Below are positions 25,425 through 33,684 of a DNA stretch of 64,000 nt, in pieces (the stretch's first letter is position 1; each line of letters begins with the position of its first letter). The notes beneath the pieces are model-generated. The model made no database searches. It was not told the origin of the DNA and worked only from the letters and a program-made list of their open reading frames with translations. This stretch comes from Sorangium cellulosum. Lineage in GTDB: Bacteria > Myxococcota_A > Polyangia > Polyangiales > Polyangiaceae. The position numbers and the translations under genes were made by a program. Where the stretch lies: the NCBI RefSeq assembly GCF_004135735.1, contig NZ_CP012670.1, positions 6,154,501-6,218,500 of the forward strand, read 5' to 3'.

Positions 25425-25703
25425 TCAAATCAAGAATTTTGAGCCCCGCCACTCCACCGCGAGCACCATCGGCGCAAACAAGCTCCCCGGATCGTCCCCG
25501 TCGATGCCCCCCTACAGATCTCCCCACCCCGCATCACACACGAGTCGAAGGCCGTCGACGTACGCCTCAGTTCGCTCGTCCAGCTCACCCAGGCTCTCGA
25601 AGTCGTAGAGCGGCGCCAGGACCGCGGCGTCCCGGTACGACCACAGGAACGCCGCCTCCAGGGCGTGCTGCTCGAAAATCTCGGCTTCGATCGTCGAGTT
25701 CAA
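25425..25703 (-). pseudogene. Frameshifted and truncated TIGR02270-like gene (T6SS-associated)
   Basis: From a TTG at 25703 the minus strand encodes MNSTIEAEIFEQHALEAAFL..., then LYDFESLGELDERTEAYVDG, matching the beginning of TIGR02270-type proteins found next to vgrG genes. This frame stops at a TAG near 25512, right after AGWGDL. Switching frame at the run of six G just beyond the stop restores family-like text (DDPGSLFAPMVLAVEW) for about 20 residues before a final stop at 25425. Full members are several hundred residues long, so this is a frameshifted stump. Its TTG overlaps the stop of the DUF6484 gene in TTGA, showing that the two were coupled. Confidence 0.65.
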
Positions 25704-26341
25704 TTGATCTGCACCGAGCCGCCCTGGATCCGGTTCACGCCGGAGGAGCGCGTCAGCAAGTAAGCCCCACGAATCAGCACCTTGCCAGCGCGCGTCAGCG
25801 TGATGCTGGCGTCCCCGCACTGGAGCACGATCTCCTTCTCCGCCGTGAACACCAGCCGCTCGCCGTCCGCGGTCGCCGTGGCCGCAGCCCGCCCCGCCCC
25901 GCTCGCGCGCTCCTCCGGCACATGCATCCGCCCCATCACCACGGGCCTGTCGCGCCGCCCCCCTTCGAACAGCAGCGCTACATCGCGCCCCTCGTCCTCC
26001 GGCCCGAGCGCCGTCATCGCCCGCGCCGGCACCCCGCCGCGCGCGCCATCCCCCAGCACCGCGGCCTCCACGAGCGGCTCGCCGCTCCCCCCGAACCCCA
26101 CAATCCGCCCCACCACGACCCCATCGATCGGCCCGGCCTTCTCCGCCTCCGCCGCGAGGCGCTCCTCGTGCGCCGCGACCACCAGCTCGAGCAGCGCCTC
26201 GGCCCCCTCGATCACCCCCTCATCGGCCTCCCCCGCATCCATGCCCTTCCCCTCGGCGGGCGCCCCCTCGCCTTCCGCCCCCTCGATCAGCAGCGCCTCG
26301 CTTCCCAGCTCAGCCGTCGGCCCTCGTCCGTCATCCCGCAT
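25700..26341 (-). CDS. DUF6484 protein, a type VI secretion accessory
   Basis: The 213-residue protein starts at ATG 26341 after GGAGGAG. An acidic, low-complexity N-terminal part is followed by GPIDGVVVGRIVGFGGSGEPLV, then DVALLFEGGRRDRPVVMGRM, typical of DUF6484 proteins. The C-terminus (GKVLIRGAYLLTRSSGVNRI then GGSVQIN) resembles the end of VgrG-like spikes. Such genes are known beside vgrG and effector genes, but their function is unproven. This copy looks intact while its neighbours on both sides are broken. It may survive by drift or still work with a VgrG elsewhere. Confidence 0.75.
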   Translation of the reverse strand: MRDDGRGPTAELGSEALLIEGAEGEGAPAEGKGMDAGEADEGVIEGAEALLELVVAAHEERLAAEAEKAGPIDGVVVGRIVGFGGSGEPLVEAAVLGDGARGGVPARAMTALGPEDEGRDVALLFEGGRRDRPVVMGRMHVPEERASGAGRAAATATADGERLVFTAEKEIVLQCGDASITLTRAGKVLIRGAYLLTRSSGVNRIQGGSVQIN

Positions 26342-26399
26342 CACCCGACTCCTCCGCTCCCGCTCATCATCTCCAGGTGCAAGCGCCCCAGGCCGCGCC

Positions 26400-26915
26400 A
26401 GCTCCCCCCCCACGTTGCTCCCCTTGATCTTCACCTTCCCCGACGCCTCGACCTCCGACCGAGAGGCTCTCGTTCTCGCCGATGCTCTCCGTGAGGCGAA
26501 TCCTGGCGATGCTCGATCCCGCGCCGAGAGCATCGTAGTCGCCCGGATCGTCGTAGACCACGAGATCGTCGTCCACGTCGGCCTGGGCCTTGCTCTCGAG
26601 CGACAGTCTGGATTCTTGAGGTTGTCGTCGCGCAGCCTCACCTCCCACGAGCGCCCCCTCTCCGTAGCGGAGAAGTAACAGATGCCCTCCTCCTCGGGCA
26701 GTCGCGAGGTGAAGGCGAAGTCGCTCTCCCGGTACTGCACGCAGCCTTCCCTCGGGCGGTAGCCGCCGCTCAGCGCGAAGCGGTAGCCGTTGCTCGGGTC
26801 CCGGCCGTGCGCAGGACCTCCTCGACGATCTCCGGGGTGGAGAGCGCCTGGAAGATGCCGTCGCGGCCCTCGAACCACGTCACGCGGAGCTCGTGATCCA
26901 GCCCGTCGACCTAAG
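26400..26915 (-). pseudogene. vgrG remnant (T6SS spike protein)
   Basis: Four pieces of a VgrG reading appear in order on the minus strand but in different frames: first WFEGRDGIFQALSTPEIVEEVL (about 26810-26900), then GYRFALSGGYRPREGCVQYRE and SRLPEEEGICYF, then DDLVVYDDPGDYDALG followed by ARIRL, and last EVEASGKVKIKGSNV. Known VgrG proteins are over 600 residues long; here only about 170 codons remain. At least two frameshifts, a large internal deletion and loss of the N-terminus are needed. It ends just before the DUF6484 start, so the ancestral order was vgrG, DUF6484, TIGR02270. Confidence 0.7.
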
Positions 26916-27480
26916 TGCATGGCCTCTCCCCCTGTGCAGAGCACGAACGGAGCGCGAGCAGCGTGCAGCCAGCGGCATCGTACGAGCTCCGCGTATTCGG
27001 CCGCAAGGGGCCAGCGCGCGCGGAGGCGGCAAGCTAGAGCGAGCCGCGCGTGGATGTCGAGCGGCGCGGCGGCGGGCGCTCACGGCGCGGGCGCGGCTGC
27101 GCGGGCTGTTGCGCGCCGCCGAGGCCCGCGCCGAGCCGGGCGGAGCCGTTCGCATCCGGGCGACGGCGAACGTCGCAATCGGTCACAAACCGCGCTGATG
27201 CCATTCGGCTCGACCGCGCGCGCCGATATCGAGCGCCTTCAGAGCCCGTGGTCGAGACGCCGTGAGGCTGTCGTCGTGACGCTGCTCCGCGGCCAGTCCA
27301 ACAGGGTGATCTTCCTGGCCCTGGACCCCCCTCGCCTGGAGCGCATCAACCCGACCACGGCGCGGGTCCGCGGCGCGGCAGCGACGGACCTCCCCGCATG
27401 TCGCCTGTCCCGAGGCGGGCGCATCGCGCAGCGGTTTCTCAACATCCTGGCGGAGCGTAAGCTCCCGGCGGAGGTCCCCG
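26916..27480. other. Gap with no convincing gene
   Basis: About 565 bases separate the vgrG remnant from the aldo/keto reductase. Frames are open on both strands, as expected for this GC level, but none has coding character or a start with a ribosome site. It may be further debris from the T6SS locus. Confidence 0.45.
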
Positions 27481-28518
27481 ATGAGCGAGCGACGAGAACA
27501 GGCCGACCGGACCGGCCGGCGCGAGGTGCTGGGCACGATGGCGGCGGTCGCCGCAGGCGCGGCCGGCTGCGCGCCGCCTCCCCCGCCACCGGGCCAGCCC
27601 GCCCAGCCCGCCGCAGCGGCAGCACCCCCGCCGCCCGCTCCGTCGCCGGCCGCGCCCGTCCCGACGCCTGCCCCAGGCACAGATCCCTCGCTCCGCCCCC
27701 TCGGGCGCACCGGCGCCTCGGTCGAGCCCGTCTCGCTCGGGGGCGAGGGCATCCTCCGCACCACCGGCCGCAGCCGCGAGGCGGTGCCGGTGATCCTCGA
27801 GGCCCTGCGGCTCGGCGTCCGTTATTGCGACACCGCGCCCGCGTACGCGCAGAGCCAGGACTATTACGGCGAGGCGTTCCGCGCCGCGGGCCCGGGCGCG
27901 CGCGAGGAGGTGTTTCTGGCCTCCAAGACCCACGCCCGCGATCGCGACGGCGCGCTGCGGCTGCTCGACGACAGCCTTCGCCGGCTGGGCACCGACCACC
28001 TCGACCTGTGGCAGCTCCACGATCTGCGCGACCTGGCCGAGCTCGACGAGATCTTCGGCCGGGGCGGCGCCATCGAGGCCGTCGAGCGCGCCAAGGCAGA
28101 CGGGCGGATCCGCTTCGTCGGCATCACCGGGCATCACGATCCCGCGATCCTGCTCGAGGCCATGCGGCGCTACCCCGTGGACACGGTGCTCTGCGCGATG
28201 AACCCGGCGGATCCTGCGCGGATGCCGTTCTTGACGACCGTCGTGCCCGAGGCGCGCCGGCGCGGGATCGGCGTCATCGGCATGAAGGTCATGGCCGCGG
28301 GGCGCCTGCTCGCGGACCGCGCGGCCACGCCCCACGAGCTCATCCGTTACGCCGCGAGCTTCGCCGATACGGTCATCATCGGCTGCTCCTCGATCGCGGA
28401 GGTGCGCGAGAACCTCGGCGCGCGCGCGCTGCCGGTGCCGATGCCCGAGGCCGAACGCGCCGCGCTCGAGGCGAGGGTAGCGGGCCGCGCGTCCCGCTAC
28501 GACGCGTTCAAGGCGTGA
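27481..28518 (+). CDS. Aldo/keto reductase with a twin-arginine lipoprotein signal
   Basis: The 345-residue protein starts with a twin-arginine motif (TGRREVLG), a hydrophobic stretch and AAGC (Cys30), so it is probably exported folded by Tat and lipid-anchored. A Pro/Ala-rich spacer to residue 65 follows. The barrel has the AKR tetrad: Asp in RYCDTAPAY with its Tyr, Lys in ASKTHARD and His in WQLHDL. It reduces carbonyls with NAD(P)H in known members; how a cofactor would reach an exported enzyme is unclear, as for several Tat-exported members of this family. The close variant PVSLGGEGILRTTGR places it in the group of oxidoreductases often annotated as ferredoxin-like AKRs without the FeS part. 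Confidence 0.85.
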   Translation: MSERREQADRTGRREVLGTMAAVAAGAAGCAPPPPPPGQPAQPAAAAAPPPPAPSPAAPVPTPAPGTDPSLRPLGRTGASVEPVSLGGEGILRTTGRSREAVPVILEALRLGVRYCDTAPAYAQSQDYYGEAFRAAGPGAREEVFLASKTHARDRDGALRLLDDSLRRLGTDHLDLWQLHDLRDLAELDEIFGRGGAIEAVERAKADGRIRFVGITGHHDPAILLEAMRRYPVDTVLCAMNPADPARMPFLTTVVPEARRRGIGVIGMKVMAAGRLLADRAATPHELIRYAASFADTVIIGCSSIAEVRENLGARALPVPMPEAERAALEARVAGRASRYDAFKA

Positions 28519-28664
28519 CGTCGTCGTCGTCGGAACCGTCGTCCTTGCAACGGGGCTGCGCCCTCGAGTCGGCGGGGATGCTCCGCTTCCGTCCTCGACG
28601 AGATCGTTCCTCCCTTGCCGGCAGCTGCATCGCGCGGCCCCCCTGAGCGCGGGAGGCTCCACCC

Positions 28665-28916
28665 ATGGCCACGATCTCCTTCGACTTGCCCGACGACGCG
28701 ATGCTCGCCATGCACATGGCGCCCTCCGAGGTCACGCGCGAGCTGCGCATGGCGGCGGCGGTCAAGCTCTATGAGCTGGGCCGCCTCTCCTCGGGTGTAG
28801 CGGCCCGTCTGGCAGGCGTGTCCCGCGTCACGTTCCTCGCGAAGCTGGCCGATTACGGCGTCGACACCTTCCGCATGACCGAGGAGGAGCTGCTCGCGGA
28901 CGCCAATCGTGCGTGA
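28665..28916 (+). CDS. UPF0175 antitoxin-like small protein
   Basis: The 83-residue protein begins ATISFDLPDDAM, continues with SEVTRELRMAAAVKLYELGRLSSGVAARLAGVSRVTFLAKLADYGV, which is the UPF0175 pattern: a strand followed by a helix-turn-helix. Family members are usually the antitoxin partner of a PIN-domain (DUF3368) ribonuclease whose gene overlaps the stop. Here the downstream frame stops after about 16 codons and the kinase gene on the other strand begins at once, so no partner is present. It may be an orphan regulator or a relic. Confidence 0.75.
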   Translation: MATISFDLPDDAMLAMHMAPSEVTRELRMAAAVKLYELGRLSSGVAARLAGVSRVTFLAKLADYGVDTFRMTEEELLADANRA

Positions 28917-28973
28917 CGTCCTCGTCAACATCACACGTCACACCGCTGCTGCAGGCTGACGCCCAAGCGCCCC

Positions 28974-30641
28974 TCAGCCTCGCACGTGTGCAGTGACCAG
29001 CGCCGCAAGAAGCGCCGCCGCCAGACCGAGCGCCAGCACTCCGAGCACGACCAGCCCCGTCCTCCTTCGCGTCCTCGGCGGAGGCGCCGCCCTCGTTGCC
29101 ATCGCCCCCGCGCCAGCCATCCCTTGCTCCCAGGGCTCCGTCCTCGCCAGCCGCTCTCCCCCTGCCCTTGCCACCATGGCGGCCTCCGCCCCCGCCCACT
29201 TCTCGGTGCTCACCAGCGAGCTCGGCTCCATGATGGTCGCTGCCGGCCGTTCCCATTTCTCGGTGCTCGCCAGCGCCCCCATCATCCCCGCCCCCGCCGC
29301 CGCACCGCGCCCCGCCGCGCCGGCCCCCGCGCTCGACCCCTGCCTTGAGGCCACTGCCCCCGCCGCCCCGCCCTCGACCACCGGCGGCACCGGCATCCGC
29401 GGCGCCCCCGAAGCCATCACGTCTCCGCTCCCACCCTTCTCCCCCTCCCCCGCGCTCGCCACGCCGAGCCCCCACGCCGGCGCCACCTCGAACCGCTGCG
29501 CCATCGCCAGCCTGTTCGGCTCCTCTGCGCCCGCCGGCCCTCCGCCGACCGCCAGCCCCAGCAGCGCCCCCCTCTCCCGCACCGCCTCCTTCTTCTCCCG
29601 CTCCCGCGGCGCGCCCCGCACCGCGCTCCCCCGGATCGCCCTCGCCCGCGCCGCATCCGCCACCTCGCGGAGCAGCCGCCGCGCGCTCGCCTCATCCCCC
29701 GGCAGCCCCGCCGCCACCCCCGCCGACAGCACCTGCTGCGCCGCCGCGCGCAGCGCCTCCGCGAGCTCCCCCGCCCGCGCAAACCGCTCCTCAGGCCGCT
29801 TCGCCAGGCACGTGGCCACCGCCTGCCACAGCGCCTCCGGGCACCCCGGCAGCACCTCGGGCAGCGGCCTCGCATCCAGGTGCACGTGCGCCGCCAGGAT
29901 CTCCGTCTCTCCGATCCCCGACCCCGCATCGAGCGCCGCATACGGATGCGCCCCCGCCAGCATCTCGTACATCACCACGCCCAGCGCATACAGATCCGCG
30001 CGCGCATCCACCGCGCTGCTCCCGGTGATCTGCTCCGGCGCCATGTACCGCGACGTCCCGACCACCGCGCCCTGCCGCGTCAGCCCCAGCCCCGCCCCCG
30101 CCCCCGGGCCGGCCCCCACGGCGCGCCCGTCCTTCGCCACGCCGAAGTCGAGCAGCCGCGCGTGCACGCCCTCGCTCACCATGACGTTCTCCGGCTTCAC
30201 GTCCCGGTGCACGAGCTCGGCCTCGTGCGCCGTCGCGAGCGCGTCCGCGATCTGGATCGCGTAATGGACCGCGCGCACCCCATCGAGCCGCCTGCCGCCG
30301 GCCGTCATCTGCCGGAGCGAGACGCCGAGGACGCGCTCCATGATCATGAAGAGCCGCCCGTCCGCCGTCGCACCGGCGTCGTAGAGCCGCACGATGTTCG
30401 GGTGCGCGACGCGCGCGACGAGCTTCGTCTCGCGGAGGAAGCGCTCCGCATAGCGCGCCTCCCCCGCGAGCGCGCGGTGGATGATCTTGATCGCCACCGG
30501 CCGCTCGATCGCCGTATCGAGCGCGGCCCACACCTCGCCCATCCCTCCGCGCCCGAGCGGGCGCTCGATCAGAAAGCGCCCCTGGAACAGCACCCCGGGG
30601 CTCAGCAGATCATCGACGCTCGTCACCTCGCGACACCCCAC
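28974..30641 (-). CDS. Membrane-anchored Ser/Thr protein kinase
   Basis: The 555-residue protein has a PknB-type kinase domain at about residues 20-290: glycine loop LGRGGMGEVW (29-38), Lys52 in AIKII, catalytic loop HRDVKPEN (145-152), DFG (165-167) and GTSRYMAPEQ. All key residues are present, so it should be active. A long Ala/Gly-rich region follows, with three short repeats of the kind STEKWE (STEKWERPAA, STEKWAGAEA, TEPWEQG). One transmembrane helix lies near residues 530-550 with only a few residues after it, so the kinase faces the cytoplasm and nothing large is outside. It is convergent with the UPF0175 gene and divergent from the sigma factor locus. Confidence 0.93.
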   Translation of the reverse strand: MGCREVTSVDDLLSPGVLFQGRFLIERPLGRGGMGEVWAALDTAIERPVAIKIIHRALAGEARYAERFLRETKLVARVAHPNIVRLYDAGATADGRLFMIMERVLGVSLRQMTAGGRRLDGVRAVHYAIQIADALATAHEAELVHRDVKPENVMVSEGVHARLLDFGVAKDGRAVGAGPGAGAGLGLTRQGAVVGTSRYMAPEQITGSSAVDARADLYALGVVMYEMLAGAHPYAALDAGSGIGETEILAAHVHLDARPLPEVLPGCPEALWQAVATCLAKRPEERFARAGELAEALRAAAQQVLSAGVAAGLPGDEASARRLLREVADAARARAIRGSAVRGAPREREKKEAVRERGALLGLAVGGGPAGAEEPNRLAMAQRFEVAPAWGLGVASAGEGEKGGSGDVMASGAPRMPVPPVVEGGAAGAVASRQGSSAGAGAAGRGAAAGAGMMGALASTEKWERPAATIMEPSSLVSTEKWAGAEAAMVARAGGERLARTEPWEQGMAGAGAMATRAAPPPRTRRRTGLVVLGVLALGLAAALLAALVTAHVRG

Positions 30642-30724
30642 CCGGAAGCATGCCGTCCCTCGTCGCTGCTCTACTCTTGTTGCTCCGCCCCAGCAAAGCT
30701 AACGTCACCTGTACATCCTCTATC

Positions 30725-30767
30725 CATCGCCCCATCGCCCCATCGCCCCATCGCCCCATCGCCCCAT
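30725..30767. repeat. Nine-base tandem repeat CATCGCCCC
   Basis: The unit CATCGCCCC is repeated four to five times upstream of the small gene at 30819 and the kinase start at 30641. It lies in the shared control region of divergent genes; length variation there could affect expression. Confidence 0.85.
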
Positions 30768-30818
30768 CGCCGCAGCGCCGACTGGCGTCGACCGGCAACG
30801 CGCCCCCCTGGAGCCCCC

Positions 30819-31214
30819 ATGTCGAGCCCGCGCCCCGCCCCCGACTCCGATCCCGCTCCCGACCCGGAGGATCCGATCCCCGAGGCCCGTGTCGCGCACG
30901 CCGTCGCGCCCTATGCCGATCTCCTCCCCTCCGAGGATCTCGAAGCGCTGCAATCCCTGACCCGGCGCTTCCTCGCGACGCACCCCATCGCCGCCCCGCT
31001 CGTCGATCGCCTCCGCCCGCGCACGCCTCCCGCGTCGAGCGGCGAGGTCGACCGGCGCGCCCCCGCGGCGCTGGCCGAAGCAGCGCAGCGCCTCACGGCG
31101 AAGGCGGCGAGCGCAGCGGAGGGACCAACGGCGAGCGCAGCCGCGGGCCCCACGGCGAGCGCAGCCGCGGGACCCCGGCGCGGCCCCACCGGCCGGCGAG
31201 GCCCCACCCGATGA
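30819..31214 (+). CDS. Small protein of unknown function coupled to a sigma factor
   Basis: This 131-residue protein has a helical core (VAHAVAPYADLLPSEDLEAL and RRFLATHPIAAPLVDRLRPR) and an Ala/Thr/Pro/Arg-rich C-terminus with the repeat GPTASAAA. No family is recognised. Its stop overlaps the start of the downstream sigma factor in ATGA (31211-31214), so the two are translated together. That arrangement suggests a partner or regulator of the sigma factor, such as an anti-sigma factor, without direct evidence. Confidence 0.6.
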   Translation: MSSPRPAPDSDPAPDPEDPIPEARVAHAVAPYADLLPSEDLEALQSLTRRFLATHPIAAPLVDRLRPRTPPASSGEVDRRAPAALAEAAQRLTAKAASAAEGPTASAAAGPTASAAAGPRRGPTGRRGPTR

Positions 31215-31942
31215 GCGGCGCCGACCGGCCGCGGCGCCCCCTGCACCCCCTGAGCCCCGACCAGCAGGCGCTCGTCGCGCAGGCCGTGCCGCTCGCCGAG
31301 AAGCTCTGCGACCACTTTCTCCGGCGCACGCGCGCGGGCTACCTGGCCGATGACCTCCGCTCCGCCGCGTTCCACGCGCTCCACGAGGCCGCGCTCGGCT
31401 ACGACCCGGCCCGCGGCGTCCCGTTCGCGGCGTTCGCGTGGCGGCGCGTCGACGGCGCGCTCTCGGACGCGCTCCGGCAGGAGTCGAAGCACTGGCGCGC
31501 CGCCCGCGAGGACGCCTACGACGCCGCCGAGGCGGTCGACGACCGGAGCGATCTCCTCGCCGACGGCGACGCCGAGACCGTCGCGCACGTCGACGGGATG
31601 GCCGACGAGGTCGCGGCCGCGGCGGTGCTCGGCCTCGTGGGCCGGGCGCTGCGCGCGACCGGCGAGGACGGCGCGCGGCTCCGCGCCGCGTACGACCGCG
31701 CCCTCCGCGCGGCGGAGTCCGCGCTGTCGCGGCTCCCGGACGAGGAGCGGCGCGTCCTCGTGCTCCATCACGTCGAGGAGCGGACCTGGCGAGCGATCGG
31801 CGCCGCGCTCGGCTGCTCGGAGCGCACCGCGAAGCGGCGCGGGGCGGAGGCCCGCAAGCGGTTCGCCGCCGCCCTGCGGGCGGATCGGCAGGGCCGGGAG
31901 CGCGCGCAGGGGGACGCGTCGCCTATACCGGCAGTCCCGTGA
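31211..31942 (+). CDS. Sigma-70 family RNA polymerase sigma factor
   Basis: The 243-residue protein has region 2 (about residues 35-105: GYLADDLRSAAFHALHEAALG then GVPFAAFAWRRVDGALSD) and region 4 (about 175-225: ALSRLPDEERRVLVLHHVEE, then WRAIGAALGCSERTAKRRGAE). Region 1 is absent and the spacer between regions 2 and 4 is long and acidic, so it is an alternative sigma factor of the FliA/SigB-like or long ECF type. The region 2 text AAFHALHEAALGYDPARG resembles the stress and motility class more than ECF. It overlaps the small gene before it by four bases. Confidence 0.85.
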   Translation: MSGADRPRRPLHPLSPDQQALVAQAVPLAEKLCDHFLRRTRAGYLADDLRSAAFHALHEAALGYDPARGVPFAAFAWRRVDGALSDALRQESKHWRAAREDAYDAAEAVDDRSDLLADGDAETVAHVDGMADEVAAAAVLGLVGRALRATGEDGARLRAAYDRALRAAESALSRLPDEERRVLVLHHVEERTWRAIGAALGCSERTAKRRGAEARKRFAAALRADRQGRERAQGDASPIPAVP

Positions 31943-32088
31943 CGGACCAGCACCTGCTCGAACGCATCACCATCCAGCATGTCGATCGGCTCCGACTCAC
32001 GCGACGCACGGCCGGGTGGGCGTCCGGAGGCGTTCCGAGGCCGCCCTGCGCGCGAGCACGCACGCGCAGGGCGCATGTCGTGCTTGGT

Positions 32089-33051
32089 TCAGGCGGGGCT
32101 GGAGCTATCCGCCACGGCCTCCGGAGCAGGCGTCAGCCCCGGCGCCTCCCCGCTCCCGCCGCTGCCACCGCTCCCGCCGGCCCCGCCGCCGCCCTCCGCC
32201 GCCTTCGGCTCTTCCTTCCTCGGCCGCCCCACCTTCGGTCGGCCCGCCGCGTACAGCGACGGGAACCGCTCCTGCGCGCGCGCGTTCTTCCGCCACAGCC
32301 AGAGCCCCGCCGCCCGCACCTCGTCGTAGCGCTGGCACAGGAGCGTCCAGACCCGCACGTAGCGGTCGTACGCCGCCCGGGCCTTCGGCGTCATCGCCGT
32401 CGAGAGCCGCTGGATCATCATGCCGGCCAGCTCCCGCGCGCGCGCCGCGTCGCCGGGCCGGTAGTGCTTCCGGTCCGCCTTCACCACGTCGGCGCGCAGC
32501 TCGTAAATCCGCGCGTAGCCGAGCAGATCGTTCGCGAGGTCGCGGTGCCCGGTGCCCGGCCGCAGCCGGTCGAGCTCCGGCTTGATCGCCGGATCGTCCG
32601 GGAGCTGGTACTCGCACAGCGCCTGCATGCGCGCCTCGACCTCCACCGCCTCGGTCACGAGCGCGACCGGCAGCCGCGCCTCCGTCTCGAGCGCCCCGGC
32701 GGCCCGGGCCTCCGCGAGCGCGTGCAGCGTGGCGAAGCACGCGGGCCCGAGCTCGTCGAGGTGGGCGATGTCGAACTCCTCCTTCGGCAGCCGCGAAAAG
32801 CGCGCGCGCACGTCGGGCGAGGACACGAAGCCGACCACGCCGAGCGCCGCGTAGGTCGCCGCCTCGACATCCATCCTGACGGTGACGAGCTCGGCCTCGG
32901 AGAGCTCGTCGAGCGCCGGGGCGAGCTCGTCGAGCGCCTTCTTGCCGGCCCCGGGATCGTAGAGAGGCGGGGCGTATGACGGCTCGAACAACGCCGCGCT
33001 GGTCAGGGGGCTCTTCTTCGTCTTCGTCGTCGTCTTCGTCACAGCGGGCAT
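32089..33051 (-). CDS. AT-hook-like protein of unknown function
   Basis: The 320-residue protein starts at ATG 33051 after AGGAGGAG. The first 20 residues are Thr/Lys-rich, the middle 220 are predicted mostly helical (for example TVRMDVEAATYAAL and AKARAAYDRYVRVWTLLCQR), and the C-terminal part has GRPKVGRPRKEE, which resembles paired AT-hook DNA-minor-groove motifs. A Gly/Ser tail closes it. Similar proteins seem common in Sorangium-type genomes but I do not know a function. A DNA-binding or chromosome-associated role is plausible only from the hook motif. Confidence 0.65.
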   Translation of the reverse strand: MPAVTKTTTKTKKSPLTSAALFEPSYAPPLYDPGAGKKALDELAPALDELSEAELVTVRMDVEAATYAALGVVGFVSSPDVRARFSRLPKEEFDIAHLDELGPACFATLHALAEARAAGALETEARLPVALVTEAVEVEARMQALCEYQLPDDPAIKPELDRLRPGTGHRDLANDLLGYARIYELRADVVKADRKHYRPGDAARARELAGMMIQRLSTAMTPKARAAYDRYVRVWTLLCQRYDEVRAAGLWLWRKNARAQERFPSLYAAGRPKVGRPRKEEPKAAEGGGGAGGSGGSGGSGEAPGLTPAPEAVADSSSPA

Positions 33052-33684
33052 GTCTCTCCTCCTGAAGTCTCCTCGAAAGGGAGGCCGTTGATCGGGCTCA
33101 GCCCGGACCACCGCGTCGCCGCGCAGCCGGCGGGCGCGCGATGGAGCAAGGCCAGCGGGGCAGAGCGCGCCGCGCGAAGCGGATTCACCGCCCGGCGCCC
33201 TTTTGCCCCGTCGAAGAGATCAATCGGGAGCGCGACCCCGATCGGGTCACGAAGATCGACCGCAGGGATCGTCGTTTTCCTGCTCCGCGGGAGCCCTGCG
33301 CGCCCGCGAGCTCCGCCGGGAGAACAAAACGCTGGCCGTCGGGCTCTCGACAGCCTCCAGGCTGAATTTCAGCTCTCCGGGCGGCTGTCGACAGCCTCCG
33401 GGTTGAATTTCAATTTTCCCCGGAGGCTCTCGACAGCCTCCAGGCTGAATTTCAGCTCTCCGGGCGGCTGACGACAGCCTCCGGGTTGAATTTCAATTTT
33501 CCCCGGAGGCTCTCGTCAGCCGCCAGGGTGAAACTCTTGCTGTTCGCTGAACCTCTCGCCCCCTCTCCCCGCTCACCCACACCATGCTTTGCTGGGCGAA
33601 CGAGCATCGCTCCCTGGCGCTGTCGTTCACACGCAGCAGGACGCCGTCGGGAGCGATGCCTTGCTGGGCCGCATCCGCCCCCCG
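33052..33684. other. Gap with repeats between AT-hook-like gene and Rpn-like gene
   Basis: No gene is apparent in these 633 bases. They hold the control region of the AT-hook-like gene and the five-copy repeat at 33343-33550 given separately. Base composition is lower in GC within the repeats. Confidence 0.5.
33343..33550. repeat. Five direct repeats of about 41.5 bases with internal palindromes
   Basis: Units begin at 33343, 33384, 33426, 33467 and 33509. They alternate in two versions, giving an 83-base higher-order period. Each has GACAGCCTCC followed by a less GC-rich TTGAATTTCA-type stretch and CCGG. Palindromes arise at junctions: GGCTGTCGACAGCC (33383-33396), and GGAGGCT at 33422-33428 with AGCCTCC at 33435-33441. 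Copies abut without spacers, so this is not CRISPR. Confidence 0.85.

Noticed and set aside
27183..27480. A gene before the aldo/keto reductase (plus-strand text VIFLALDPPRLERINP)
   Set aside because: The stretch looks slightly protein-like but has no clear start, is short and runs into the reductase frame only by being an open shadow.
33343..33550. CRISPR array
   Set aside because: The repeats abut without spacers, alternate between two forms and no cas gene is present.
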